Assembly (NCBI GenBank): GCA_963921825.1
Contig: OY997594.1
Coordinates: forward strand, 64,713,675-64,777,674
Length of the DNA: 64,000 nucleotides
Direction of reading: 5' to 3'
Source: Erodium maritimum
Lineage: Eukaryota; Streptophyta; Magnoliopsida; Geraniales; Geraniaceae
Part shown: positions 47,129 through 59,520 of the stretch, piece after piece
Position numbering within the stretch: the stretch's first letter is position 1
Layout of the letters: each line of letters opens with the position of its first letter
Notes under the pieces: model-generated
Databases searched by the model: none
The model's input: only the letters and a program-made list of their open reading frames with translations
What the model was told of the DNA's origin: nothing
Program-made: the position numbers and the translations under genes

Positions 47129-47659
47129 TGTTAGAATATATTTAATTGGGTTATTAAATATAATTATTATCTTCCCTATTATGTGGTCAATTAGAAACCC
47201 ACACCTTTTAGGAAACGTGCTATTCTAATTAATGGTAATTACCAGTTGATTGGTAAAGAAGTCTTTCCTAATTCAATCTCTACTTTGATGGACGGTAGAG
47301 ATTGAATCCTAATGAAACCCTAATAAGGAATTTTGGTCCTCTCTCTACCTATAAATACATGTAACTTATTCCATCATAAGTACTACACAATACACAAACA
47401 CCTAAAAGAGTGTATAGGAAGGGGAGAGAAACCGAAGTTCATAAGACGAACTACGTAGACTTTGATCTCTCATGTAATGTTGGGAGTACGTAGGCAATCC
47501 GAGTACGTTCCGGATACAAGTCCCTTATGCCCAACCAAGATCTACTACAAATGCATCCATAACCATGAATGGAGGTATTCCTGAAACTCTCTACAACTAT
47601 ATATTCTGTGATTGATTGTGATGATCACGATTTAGGGTTCATGTAAATTATAACTTACA
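47129..47659 (+). repeat. 3' LTR of copia element 1
   Basis: 531-base partner of 40479-41009. Confidence 0.93.
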
Positions 47660-48010
47660 AAGGAGCCTACAATGTACACATATAGTCAATGCATGTAACT
47701 TTATTGATTAGTCACATGCCATATAACCGACATGCAATGGTGGAGGACATTTAAGAGGCATGTGGTTCATAATAAGGATACTATTAGTCCGCAAAACACA
47801 TACATCCGTGGAGGATAAATCGGTTAAAAACTCCTCTTATCCACAAAACTATAAGAATTCATCCTAGCCACACACGCCTATGATCCAACATTCACCAAGA
47901 TGTCACATCATCACCCCAATTTCACCCAAAATACACGCCAGTTTAGCTTTTCTCACACAAGTGAGGGCATAATTGTAATAGCATGGTGTCATGTGGACAA
48001 GTGTCCATTG
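47660..48010. other. Spacer without recognisable features
   Basis: AT-rich DNA starting with the AAGGA duplication; no gene or repeat seen. Confidence 0.5.
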
Positions 48011-48715
48011 TTTTTACCAATTCAATAATTTAATTTGTTCCGCTTTGTTTGAACTCCGATTAGCTTCAAACTTGTGCCGATATTTTTCATTTTCCAAGGT
48101 CTAACTATCAAGTAGCATATTGAATATATTTTGAAGCACCAAAATAAAAGTTATAGGGTGATAAAAATAATATTGAGTGTTGATAAATATTTATTAATAA
48201 ATGTTTATATCGGGGTATTATACGAGTGCTAAATGTTGATAAAAAAACATGTACTTGGGTTATAAAAAAACAAATGATGAAGTGATAAAAATAATGTTCA
48301 ATTTTGATAATCAGGGTGATAAACTAGATTTTAGAGTTGATAAAAAAAAGCATGTGATGAGGTGATAAAACACATGTAATTTAGTGTTAAACATATTGTT
48401 TAGTGTTGACAAAATTAGCGTTCAGTGTTAATAAAAACAAGTGATGAGGTGATAAAAATCATGTTCAGTTTTCGGAAATAAGGTGATAAACATAGTGTCC
48501 AGTGTTGATAAAATCAGTGTAAAGTGTTGATAAAAATTATCCAGATATAATTTTATTTAAATCAACCCCGAAATAAAAAAAACCGTGCTTCAAAATATAT
48601 TCATGAATGATCTTGATAGAAAGCAGTTGAAAAACCAAAAATATTGGCGCAAGTTTGAAGTCAATCGGAGTTCAAAAGAAGCATGAAAAAATTAAATTAG
48701 TGAATTGGTAAAAAA
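48011..48715. mobile_element. Fold-back element with a tandem-repeat core
   Basis: Left arm 48011-48139 (starts TTTTTACCAATTCA) and right arm 48585-48715 (ends TGAATTGGTAAAAA) are imperfect inverted repeats of about 130 bases; both contain a GAACTCCGATT-type and a CTTCAAACTTG-type segment. Between them, from about 48160 to 48540, a degenerate unit around GTGATAAAAATAATGTTCAGTGTT is repeated roughly ten times. Long arms recall Mutator-like elements, but no 9-bp duplication or transposase was found. Confidence 0.7.
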
Positions 48716-48985
48716 AAAATGATAGTTTTACCAAAGAAACTCCTCCCACTTATCAAAAAGTGTTTTATTTTTGCAGTCAACAACTCAGTTGCATCTCATC
48801 CATCCATTTATGAAATGAATGACTTGAATGAGATCACACAGTGTTTAAGTTGTTTTTTTTGTAACCGAGGGAGTGCATTATATTAATGCTTGAGAACCAG
48901 TACAAGTGGCAGACTAAAGTCCTAAGAACAGAATAATGTCTGGGTCTCCCGTAGGACACCCAGCGCTCTGAACCTGTAGAAACAG

Positions 48986-51900
48986 TGTCACGCCCCAAAT
49001 CCGGTATCGACCGGACCCGAGACGTGACTTAAAGAAATTTAACTAATAGCAGTTTAAAATAAGCAATGCATGATAAAGATAATAAAATAATTCAACAGAA
49101 AATTTAAATCTTGAGTTCTACGCTCAGTCAAATACATAAGTCCAAAATAAACGGTACGTCTCTACGAGAACATAAAATAAATCTAAACCCGGACCCTCGC
49201 TAGCCCATGCTCTGCGATGTCCTCTACTCCAGGTCAAAGCCGCTACCTGTAGAAAATGCGGTAAAGGGGGGGACGCTCAGTAGGGAAAACCATAAAAGCC
49301 TTCTTATCACGGATTTACCAAAAGGCCTTTTCCACAAATTAAAATACAATAAAAGTTTGATATAACGATACGACATCCAAGCCAAAAATAAAGTTAACAA
49401 CCCTCGTTAAACTCTGACACTCAAAGTCCAACTATACCAACGTCAACTCCGCCAACTACAATACTCAGGCACACACCGAAAGGAACAATCCAAGTAAGAC
49501 ACCCCAAGTTACGGAAATACAGATAATTTAAGCCACAAGACTCCGAACCACACGCAAACCAATACTCCGTACCGAAATAACCCTCGGTCGCGATGGGACA
49601 CATGTCATTGGGACTCCCGGAAAAGTCCCCACAAGGAACACATATCGTCGCGATTCCCGGAAATGTCTCCAAAGGGACCCAGATCATCAGGGTAAAACAA
49701 GATATCCTCCCGAAAACATCCCTGAAGGGACACATATCATCAGGGTGAAACAAGTCTCTCCGGAACATGTAGCATCGGAATAGAACTACAAATAACACGG
49801 AAGACACTCAATGTTCCAGACATAGCAACACTCGTTCAATCCACAACATTAATCAAACACACAACTCGTAACCAAAGCACGGTCTCGGGAGCAACCCGCT
49901 CGGCCCGACGTAGCCGTACGCAACTTTCCCCTAACACAAAGTCAGGATGGGCGGTCGACCCCATCGCGGCACACAACGTTTTACCGATAGACGGAACGCA
50001 GGAAAACCGCCTCTTCGCGGCCTGGAACCTCGCGGCACACAACACAGCGTTTTACCGAGTGCTAGTCGGAATGTAGGGAAACCACCTCTTCGCGGGACAC
50101 AGCGTTTTACCGACTCACGGTCGGAAGGTAGGGAAACCACCTTTCTCATGTAACCAAGGCACAAACACACGTCACACTTCACCGACTGCGCGCCGAAAGG
50201 TACAACACACTCTCGGGCACAATACAATCACAATCATAATCACACTTACAAGTAACCACGGTACCACAACCACAATCACAATCACGTCGGTCTATCACTC
50301 ACCCGACCACACCACAACCAATGATTCACATCATAACACTCACAGCACACTTGCCCACACATAACAACAACATGATACACCGAATATACCAGGCTTGACC
50401 CTTAATTACACTCACAAACGTTCCACACTTACCATTACTTACCGACACCACACTCCACGTGGTAACCCCACCGGCTTAACCGGTATTCGTCCCCTAACAT
50501 CCCCAAATCAACAGATCAACGAAATAGTAAAATAACCACTCAAGTCATCAACATGTATCACTAATTCAATTCTACTCGTTTTCATGTTCGTTACTTATTA
50601 ACCGTTCAAGCAGCACAGAGTACACAATCAGATACACTCAGTAAACAGTCCTACAGGCGCGACATGGCCCGATTCTACCGGCACGACAATTTCCCAAGAC
50701 AGTAATCGTAAAGGTTCACAGTTCAATCGACTACGCTAGTTGTTCTCATCCTACATGCATACTAGTTCTTTATCCTATTATTAGGTTTCCCTATATGCCT
50801 TATAGAACAACCGTAAATAAGAGGGTTTCGAGGTAATCCCTACCTCTTGACGAACCAACAGATGCGTCTCCTAGTTGCTGACGTCCTGGCCAACTCTGGT
50901 CTTCTCTGTGCTCGGGGTAATGGCCTGGTTTTAACACAAAAGGGACAGTCATCAGTCCCGGTCCAACTTGTAACGGTCCTCAAATTTAATAATCAAGCCT
51001 CGTAGTTTGTTTTGTCCAAAAGTCCTTTAGAAGTCAGATAAGTTGCCGAAATCCAGGTATTTATCTGATTTTAAGTCCAATATTTAATTAATTAATTAAA
51101 TAATCTGGGTTGACCCGGATCCTACCCAAATCCGAGATTCGGATCCGAGTCTGAACCCGATACAGGACCCAGAACCCGAACCTGACCCCGAACCGGCCCG
51201 AACCCGGCCCTAGACCCGGCTCCGATCCAGGTCCGGACCCGAGTCCAGATCCGGTCCAGGAACTTGTCTGGCCCGAGGCCTGGTCCGGCCCGAGTCCCTC
51301 CTGGGCTCAAGGCCCAGTTGATCAAGTCCGGCCCCAAGGCCCACGCGTCTCTTTCCGGCCCACTTCAGCGTCTGGCCTGAAGCCCGAGCACGAACTAGGG
51401 TTTGGGTGAGGTCCCGTCGCTGGCGGCAGCGACGCCAAGGTTGCTCGGATGAGGGCGACGACAGAGGTGAGATAGGGTTTCACGACAGTGGTGGGTGGCG
51501 TCAGGGCACGGAGAGGACGAGTGGAGGTTGAAGGAGCGAGATCTAGACCTCGTCGTCCAGATCCGACGCGGTGAGAAGCTCGCCGGCGAGTATGGCCCAG
51601 ATCTGGAGTTGAGAGCTCCGGCCGAGCTTCTACGCTCTAACTCGGTCAAATCGAGCTCGAGCACTCAGGCTTTCCGGTCAAGGGTTGAAGGGGAAAACAG
51701 AATTGAAGGTTGGGAAGGACATCACAGTCACCTATTTTTGTTTGACGGAGCGGTGAGGTTCGATGGTTCGGCGACGAAACTCGGTTCGGGGGAGAAGAAG
51801 AGGAAGGCGGGGTTTCTGGTACGGTAGCGAGGAGATGGTGGTCGATGAGGTCGCTGGTGGAGGAGGATGAAGGACGAGATGGGGGGAGTGTTGTCGTTCT

Positions 51901-52240
51901 CCGGCGACGTGCTTGACGAAGAAGACGCAGGAGAACTCGAAGGAGTGAGAGACGAGGCTGTCTCGGTTCGTGTGCGAGGTTCTGAGGAGCTCAAAGGTCG
52001 CGTCTAGGGTTAGGAGGGTGAGGTTTTGGGCCTGACTCGAGGGTGGGCTTGCGAGCTTGGCTGGACTTGGTCCGGCTCGGCCCAAGTCCGGGTCTGGCCT
52101 GGTCCAGACCTAATTCCTCTTTTTTTTTTAATTCTTTTCTTTTCCCCTTTTTTTTAATTCGATTCCAAAAATAAAACCCGTTCTCTAACCCTCGACGGTC
52201 CAACGATAAATTAAGTCTTTTAAATTACCCGGTCTTTACA
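48986..52240. mobile_element. Solo-LTR-like element, 3.26 kb, family TGTCACGCCCC
   Basis: Begins TGTCACGCCCCAAATCCGG, ends CCGGTCTTTACA, flanked by AACAG on both sides (48981-48985, 52241-52245). Same family as 21717-24803. It has its own internal repeat (about three copies of GCGTTTTACCGA... units, 49970-50150) and a long GC-rich stretch of clustered GACCCG/CCGAACC sequence at 51110-51350. No gag or pol. Confidence 0.85.
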
Positions 52241-52349
52241 AACAGTCTAGTTGACATCCTAGACAAAGATAAGAGTCCATACGATCAAACCGATCATGAA
52301 ATCTGAAAGTATGGAAAGTGAACCTAATAAACCAAAGTCCAAAACAAAA

Positions 52350-52811
52350 CTAAAAACAACTAATAGAATAAAAGCAGCAAAAGTAAACTGGATCTTGCAT
52401 TGTTCTGCTTGCTTTCCCGAGACTTCCGAACACTGACCGCCTCGGGTCTTGGAGGATAGGCCATCTCCCGACCTCCCCCCCCCCCTCTCCCGGTCCTCTC
52501 ATTTTCCTTGGCGAGGCTGTTGTTGAGCTTTCTCCTACTGATCTTCGCTTAATGAGGCACTTTGCCTCCGCCTCCTGAGGGACAACTAGGATCGCGTCCT
52601 CGTAGTGGTCCTGCTTAGCATCCCGCGCCACTTCTAAGGCATCCTCAATGTCCTCCTCGTCCAGTGCCAGGACCTCCGTCTGAGGAACCACCACAACCGT
52701 GTCCTCGTATTCCTTGTCCTTAAGGGAGAAACCGCCCAGGTGGCTTGAAAGGATATCAAAACTAGGAACAACCGGTGGGAGAGAAGTCGGGAGTGCATTC
52801 AGATCCAACAT
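52350..52811 (-). pseudogene. ORF1-like remnant of retroposon D
   Basis: A 153-residue frame beginning at an ATG. It is acidic, with two similar blocks (YEDTVVVVPQTE and YEDAILVVPQEAE) that form an internal repeat. No DUF4283 or knuckle remains. It could be the N-terminal part of an ORF1 protein; function is not known. Confidence 0.45.
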
Positions 52812-53056
52812 GGCATGTAAGGTCGGTGGCGCGATGGTATTCTGCTCTCAACGCTTTGGAGAGAACCGGCCGTACGGTGAAGGCGGCTGGTCCTGGATCG
52901 AATTTCCTCGAGAAGGAAGGACTGGTGGGATCCATTCGCCGATGACGGTGGTGCCAGCGAAGATGGCTTAACCCTGGGGCGTGGTGCTGAAACGCTTGCC
53001 CTTACTAGTCTAATCGACGCCGTGATTAGGCCGGGGTTGCATCTACATGTCGATAA

Positions 53057-53237
53057 TGTTAGTTCATATTAGTTTAGACTCATAGCTTCATACTATTTCT
53101 TTACTTACTTGTTTGTTAGTAGAGTTCTACTTGTATAGGACATATATTGGTATGAAAAATGTATCTAGACTACACACTTTAACCTATATATCTTGAGTTG
53201 ATTTGGCAATACAAACAACGATAATTATTACCCTTCA
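53057..53237 (+). repeat. 5' LTR of copia element 2
   Basis: 181 bases, TGTTAGTTCATA...CCCTTCA. Confidence 0.93.
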
Positions 53238-53397
53238 CGGTATCAGAGCCTAATATTTCTTTTTCTGCGTTTGACAGGTTCTGCTTCGTCCAGTCGCCAC
53301 CGTCTCCAACTCCTTGCTTCTTACTCTGTCACTCTACCATCCTTTAGCCACTCAACCACATAACTCACTACTTTACCTCCATCTTACGTGATCAACC

Positions 53398-54285
53398 ATG
53401 TCTACAAATTCTAGCTCTACCACCTCTAATGTACCTGCAACAACTTCTCCCACCTCCAATGTACCTGCAACAACTACTCCCACTCCTCCTCATCCAGCAT
53501 ATACGGTTTCCAATCTGTGCCACTCCGTCACGATACGTCTACCCAATAAAGATCGGTGATACAAACAATGTAGGGAGATGTTTAAGATGCTATGTACGAG
53601 TCATCATGTTCTACCGCACATCATGGACTCTCCACCAGAAGATCGTTCTCCCGTATGGACTCGACTTGATGCCTTGGTGGTCACTTGGTTGTATGCTACC
53701 GTTCATCTGGATATACTCTCTGACATATTTAAGGCCGATGCAACGGCTTTCGATCTTTGGCAGTCCATTGAATCTATTTTCCGAGATAATAAAATGTCTC
53801 GTGCTCTAGAATTACATCAGCAACTACGTTATCTCCGTAAGGGCTCCTTGTCTATCTCTGAATATTGTCAGCAACTCAAACAGATCTCGGATTCCCTTAC
53901 GGACATTGATCAACCCATCCCTGATGAAGATTTAGTCCTGCAAACACTTCATGGACTGTCCGAGTCTTATAACACGACCATTGAGGTAATTCAACATCAA
54001 CACCCTGTTCCATCTTTTCAAGCTGTTCGATCTATGTTATTATTGGCTGAAAATAGACAAGCCCAACACCCCGACCCATCTACTGTTCTCCACACATCAA
54101 ATTTTTATCCATCAACAAGCCAAAATACTAATGGCAGAGGTAGAAACAGGGGTCGAGGACGCGGCTACGGTCGTGGTTTCGGTCGTGACAATTCCTCTTT
54201 TAATCATTCTGTAGGTATTCTTGGAGCATCACCAATGCAACATCGTTCATCACGATACTCACCTCAACAATTTCCACGTCAATAG
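53398..54285 (+). pseudogene. Copia element 2 gag
   Basis: From the ATG at 53398 one frame runs to 54285, broken by a TGA at 53557-53559. The body is a UBN2-type gag (FDLWQSIESIFRDNKMSRAL, then LRYLRKGSLSISEYCQQLK and LQTLHGLSESYNT) followed by an Arg/Gly-rich tail (GRGRNRGRGRGYGRGFGR) that would bind RNA. No zinc knuckle is seen. Further stops after 54283 are TAG or TAA in place of Gln codons. Confidence 0.85.
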
Positions 54286-54810
54286 TCCCATGCATTCTAC
54301 AATTCAACACCAACAGTGTTGTGCATGGCACCCATTTCGCAGTAGCAGTTCTCGCCACAACAGTTCTCCGTTCCAACAACCCATTTGCCATTAGTTCCAT
54401 CGCAGCCCACTTATCTTCTGGGCCCAATAGCAGCTCAATAACAACCTGCGATCCTGGTACCATCAGCAGCGCACGCGTGTCAGTTTTACCCGGTACCAAC
54501 AGGACACGCGGGTCTGGCTTACCCGGTAACAACAGGACACACGGGTCCTTTCTACTCGGATCCGTCGAAGCACACGGGTCTATTCTACCAGCCCCCAGCA
54601 ACTCCCATGGGCTTGGCCCAGATTCCACAACATTCCGACTCGGCCCAGTTCTCTCCACGAGCCCAATCCACACAACAGCAGCAGCAAACTGATCTTCATC
54701 ATTTAAACTCCACAATGACTCTCCATCCGCCTCCAGATGACTGGTACATGGATACTGGCGCTAGCTCACATACAGCCTCTCACTCCGGTACATTTTCTCA
54801 TGTTACTCCT

Positions 54811-57800
54811 TGTCATGCCCCAAATTCAGTAGAACCGAACACGGAACGCGAACGGTAAAACAATAAAACCATTTTCAAACCTTTTAAATAAATCGCTTAA
54901 AATCACCATTTAGTTAATCAAAATAGTAATTTACAACTCAAAAGTACGTCCCAACAAGCGGACAAAAGACAGGGCGTACGTCGCTAAACTCAAAAGGAAA
55001 CCCGGACTCCCGCTCCCAGCTCTTCAAGCTTCGAGAGCTCACCTAGTTCGTCCCGCGACCAGTACCTATAGGAAAAGAAGCTAGGGGTGAGCGTTCGCTC
55101 ACCACCACGGATACCAAACTGACTACGGCATACTAGCAGACAATGCCGGAAACACCAACAACAAACCCAACACCGGGGACTACTATCCCCAACTCAAGTA
55201 ACCCGACTGACACACAACTGTTACTTTCCCCAACCGACTCAACACTCGGACACGTAATGTAGACCCAACACAGCGGTTACGACTTCCACCAAAGACTCAA
55301 AAGATAACCACGCAACACCCAAGATCACAAAGGATCGCACACCAAACAAGATCGCAAAGGATCACACTCCAGCTGCTCAGTGCCGGTTGCTAACCGGCTG
55401 GGCTCGAGCCTGCCCACGCAACTTCCCCGATCCCTGTCGAGTCAGGCGGTCGACCTGTCGACGATGTATAAAGCCATACTTTTCCGATAGCTGGTCGGAA
55501 GGGGAGCCGCCCTCATCGCCAAAGAAGACGCTCAACCTTACTGATTCCTGTCGGAAGGCTAGCCAACACCCACGCACTTTTCCCGACACGCAGTCGGATC
55601 AGGCGGTCGACCTGTCTGGCCCCATTCTCAGGCAACCACAATCACAATCACAAGCAACGTTCAACAAAAAACAACAACACCGGTTTAACACTTCACAGGC
55701 ACTCATGGCCACCCAAGACACCAACAGTAAAACACGGGTTCAACAACCCCACGGGCACTCATGGCCACCCAAGATACCAACAGTAAAACACGGGTTCAAC
55801 AACCCCCACGGGCACTCACAGCCACCCAAGACACACTAACAGTAAAAAAAAATACGGGTTTAACAACCCCACGGGCACTCATGGCCACAGAAAAACACAC
55901 CAACAGTAAAATACAGGTTTAACAACCCCACGGGCACTCATGGCCACCCAAGACACACCAACAGTAAAATACGGGTTTAACAACCCCACGGGCACTCATG
56001 GCCACCCAAGACACACCAATAGTAAAATATGGGTTTAACAACCCCACGGGCACTCATGGCCACCCAAGACACACCAACAGTAAAATACGGGTTTAACAAC
56101 CCCGCGGGCACTCATGGCCACCCAAGACACACCAACAGTAAAATACGGGTTTAACAACCCCACGGGCACTCGTGGCCACCCAAGACACACCAACAGTAAA
56201 ATACGGGTTTAACAACCCCACGGGCATTCATGGCCACCCAAGACACAAACTAAACAATCAACCTCCGGGCATAACCAAATGCCTCCAGTAATTCTAATAT
56301 CGATAAGTTCACTGCTCCTACGACACTACTAAGTGTCACATGCATTTCTATTGTTCGATACGTTCCCGTATCATACGACACCACCCGGTGTCGCCTGCCT
56401 TTCTATTGTTCGATAAACTTACTTAACCCACGACACCCAAGTGTCACATGCATTTCTACTGTTAACTTTCCCTAGTCAGGGCCGAGATCCGGCTACTTTT
56501 CCCTACCTCGTATGCTTTCCCAGAAGCTCACAACCAAGCTCCGGCGTGCTCACGATCACTCGCCTAGCTTTCCCTTTCCTCTGTCGGTGGCACGATCTAA
56601 TAAGAACAAAATTTAAAAACTTTTAAGTTCGCAGGCATAAACTGAATTTTAATACACTTGACGCCCAAACGCAACCCCGACAATGTCGATCACTCCCAAA
56701 CTTCCCAATTACTCGACATTGCCGATAATGGACCCGGAAAGGCCCGTTTCGCCCGACCCGGCGAATCTGCCCGGGATTGGAAAACGTCCTTCCGGGGCTC
56801 TGAAAATTCCCGTTTTCGTTTCCACGATCTTAGAATAATTCAAGGGTTCCAACGCAATCGACGGAATCAATTTCCGACTTCCGAGCAATTTAATTCGCGT
56901 TTAAAGTTTCTAAACCCGTCATTTACAACTTTTACAATTTAATTCCAAAATTCTTTCCGGGTGTGGATTAACGACTTGGGGATCGTCCTAAACCACCCGA
57001 ACACGAAAACCCGAGACCCGAGCATGTGGGCCCCACCCGGCCCTTAAGACCCGAGGGTGGTTGGGCCAGTTTTGGGCCGGTTCACCATGGTGGTGGCCGG
57101 TCCTAGCTCCGGACAGCCACCACTCCAACTCTGGCAGCCACCATACAAGGTGGCCAGAGCTCCCCCGAGCCTCCGGTCACCGGAAAACGTTCATCTTTCG
57201 CTCCAAAACGTCTCCAACGAACCCCACACCTCAACTCATCCATAGTCTACTCGTTTTAACCCAAACCCTAAACTTTAAACGTACCAAAACAAAATTCGGA
57301 TAGATGCTCAGCGTAGGGAATGATGACGGGAGCTCGAATCTTCAACCGTTGAGACGATCCGTCGGTTGGATCGTCAGGAGATCGACAAAAACCCAAGCTT
57401 TCTTCTCTTTTTATCCCTTTTCTCCTTCTCTTTCCTCTCTCCACTTTCTCTCTCTAATTCTCTTATTTTTTTCTAACTATGGCCGAACACCACCATACCC
57501 TCATCTTTTGTTTTGTTCAAAAACCAATCAACTACCCTTTAATTACAAAACTAACACTCAAGTCTTCCTTTGTTTTGTTCAAAATTTACCTAACACCACC
57601 ACTTGTATGACATGTGGCAAATGGGTCCCACCCTTTTGGAAAATATCTTCTAGATATTTTTCAGTCAGATTCGCGAAATTCGGCCGTCTCGGGCCCCGAA
57701 CGGGCATTTTTTCCAAGAAATTACGAAACTTCACGTGCTACAAAGAAATGGCTCAACTAAGACCGCTGTGACGAAAGCTAAGCTTTTTGGATTCAAAACG

Positions 57801-58041
57801 AGCCTCGAACGGACCAAAACGTCGCTCGGTTGACTTTTCCAACAAAAAGTCAACATTTCCCAAATTGGTCAGAAAGTTTCCCTGAGTCCCCCAGAACTCA
57901 CTTTGGTCGATATCGGGGTCAACTCAAGTCCGATATGACCCTCGGGGTAAAATTTGGGTTCATTTCGGTGTCTGTCCAAAAATTTAAAATTTTCCTGTTT
58001 TTCGTCGATTTGACTGGTGTTGACCGGGGGCGGTTCTTACA
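54811..58041. mobile_element. Solo-LTR-like element, 3.23 kb, inside copia element 2
   Basis: Begins TGTCATGCCCCAAATTCAG and ends GGCGGTTCTTACA; CTCCT is duplicated (54806-54810, 58042-58046). Removing it with one CTCCT joins the copia frame in phase. Third member of the family at 21717 and 48986. Contains a 58-bp tandem array (55700-56250). Confidence 0.88.
55700..56250. repeat. 58-bp tandem array in the solo-LTR-like element
   Basis: About ten copies of a unit containing GGCACTCATGGCCACCCAAG, ACACACCAACAGTAAAATAC and GGGTTTAACAACCCCACG. The last part can fold (GGGTTTAACAACCC: GGGTT/AACCC). Copies are highly alike, pointing to recent expansion. Confidence 0.9.
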
Positions 58042-58643
58042 CTCCTTGTTTAAATTCTAGCTCGATAATTGTTGGGAATGGTGCTACTATACGTGTTGGT
58101 TTTACTGGTCAATCATCTATTACATCCACATCTAATATATTTTCTTTACGTAACATTCTTATTAGCCCGCCTATCATTAAAAATCTTATCTCCGTTCGTC
58201 AATTCACTCGTGATAATAATTGTTCTATTGAATTTGATCCGTTCGGATTTTTTGTGAAGGATCTTTTGACCGGGACTCTTTCTCTTCGATGTGATAGCAA
58301 TGGAGATGTATATCATGTTACCACGTCCGCCCCTTCATCGTCATCTTCATCACCAGTTTCCTACCTACTCTCTACCGACGTCACGCCCACAACTTGGCAT
58401 CGCCGTCTCGGACACCCTGGCACTCAAGTTTTTAATTTTCTTCGTTCTAGAAGTTTCATTTCATGTAATTTGGATACTCTAGGTCATGCATGTCAATTAG
58501 ACAAACATTCGTGCCTTCCTTTTACTCCCTCTCTTTCTCGTGCTACTCATTTATTTCAAATTGTTCATTCTGATCTTTGGACTTCACCTATCATCAGTGC
58601 TAGTGGTTTTAAGTATTACTTAATATTATTAGATGATTTCTCT

Positions 58644-58653
<10 letters not shown>

Positions 58654-58673
<20 letters not shown>
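58654..58673. repeat. 20-base G run in the integrase frame
   Basis: Eleven T followed by 20 G replace what should be a short segment between the integrase residues LDDFS and PLHAKSEV. The tract shifts the frame. Confidence 0.85.
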
Positions 58674-58674
<1 letters not shown>

Positions 58675-59520
58675 GTTTCCTTTACATGCCAAATCCGAAG
58701 TTTTTTCTCTATTTATTCAGTTTAAAACTTATGTCCAAACTCAATTTTCTCTTCCTATTCAAGTTTTTCAATGTGATAATGGTCGCGAGTTCTATAATAC
58801 TCCGTTTTGCAACTTTTTTCACTCGCATGGCATTCACTTTCGTTTTTCTTGTCCTCACACTTCTCAACAAAATGGAAAGGCGGAACGTATGATTCGTACT
58901 GTTAACAATATGGTTCGATCTCTTCTTTTTTAGGCCCAACTCTCGTCATCTTTTTGGGTCGAAGGTCTCCACATGGTCGTTCATACTCTAAACATCCTAC
59001 CTACCAGAACACTTTCTTTTCGGACTCCATTTGAACTTCTCTACCATACTTTTCCTTCTTATGATCATCTGCGCGTTTTCGGAAGCTTATGCTATCCGAA
59101 TCTTTCTTCTACCGGTCCTCACAAACTTGCACCTCGTTCGGCTGCTTGTGTATTTCTCGGCTATCCTTCAAATTATCGTGGTTTTCGTTGTCTTAATCTA
59201 TCCACAGGTCGTGTCATTATTTCTCGTCATGTTACGTTTGATGAAACAGTCTTCCCTTAGTCCTCTTATCACACTCCCATTCCATCGGACTCGTTAGATT
59301 TCCTCGATCGATCTTCTGATGCGATTTCGCCCTTTATTCACTCTTACTATTTCCCGGATCCTCTTATTACTCGATTCCTTCGAGACAATCTGATCCTTCT
59401 GATTCTACGCCTCTCTATGTCGCATATCGCTCACCTCCAGATTCCCCGTCTACGCCCTCTACCACCCCGACGCCTGTTCCCCCATCTCTACCGGCTCCCC
59501 CGCCCCGTCCAGCCCATCCC

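Larger units (their letters stand above)
40479..47659 (+). mobile_element. Ty1/copia element with young LTRs and ruined pol
   Basis: LTRs 40479-41009 and 47129-47659, each 531 bases, differ at only about six positions. The duplication AAGGA flanks both ends (40474-40478, 47660-47664). The Met-tRNA-type primer binding site TGGTATCAGAGC begins at 41012, and a purine tract AAGTGGGAGAC precedes the 3' LTR, so it reads rightward. The interior holds a long repeat-filled leader, a hAT-like insertion, and gag and pol remnants full of stops. LTRs this similar next to a pol this decayed suggest mobilisation of an already defective copy. Confidence 0.92.
54700..59260 (+). pseudogene. Copia element 2 protease and integrase
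   Basis: Protease motif WYMDTGASSH lies just before the insertion. The frame is cut at 54810 and resumes at 58047 with SSSIIVGNGATI. Then come the GAG-pre-integrase segment HRRLGHPG, the integrase HSDLW, DNGREF and QNGKAERMIR motifs (D, D, E in order), a frameshift at the 11-T/20-G tract (58643-58673), a TAG at 58930-58932 and the KLAPRSAACVFLGY region. Confidence 0.85.

Noticed and set aside
55700..56250. CRISPR-like regular spacing
   Set aside because: Whole 58-bp units repeat without unique spacers, in a plant retroelement. It is a tandem array.
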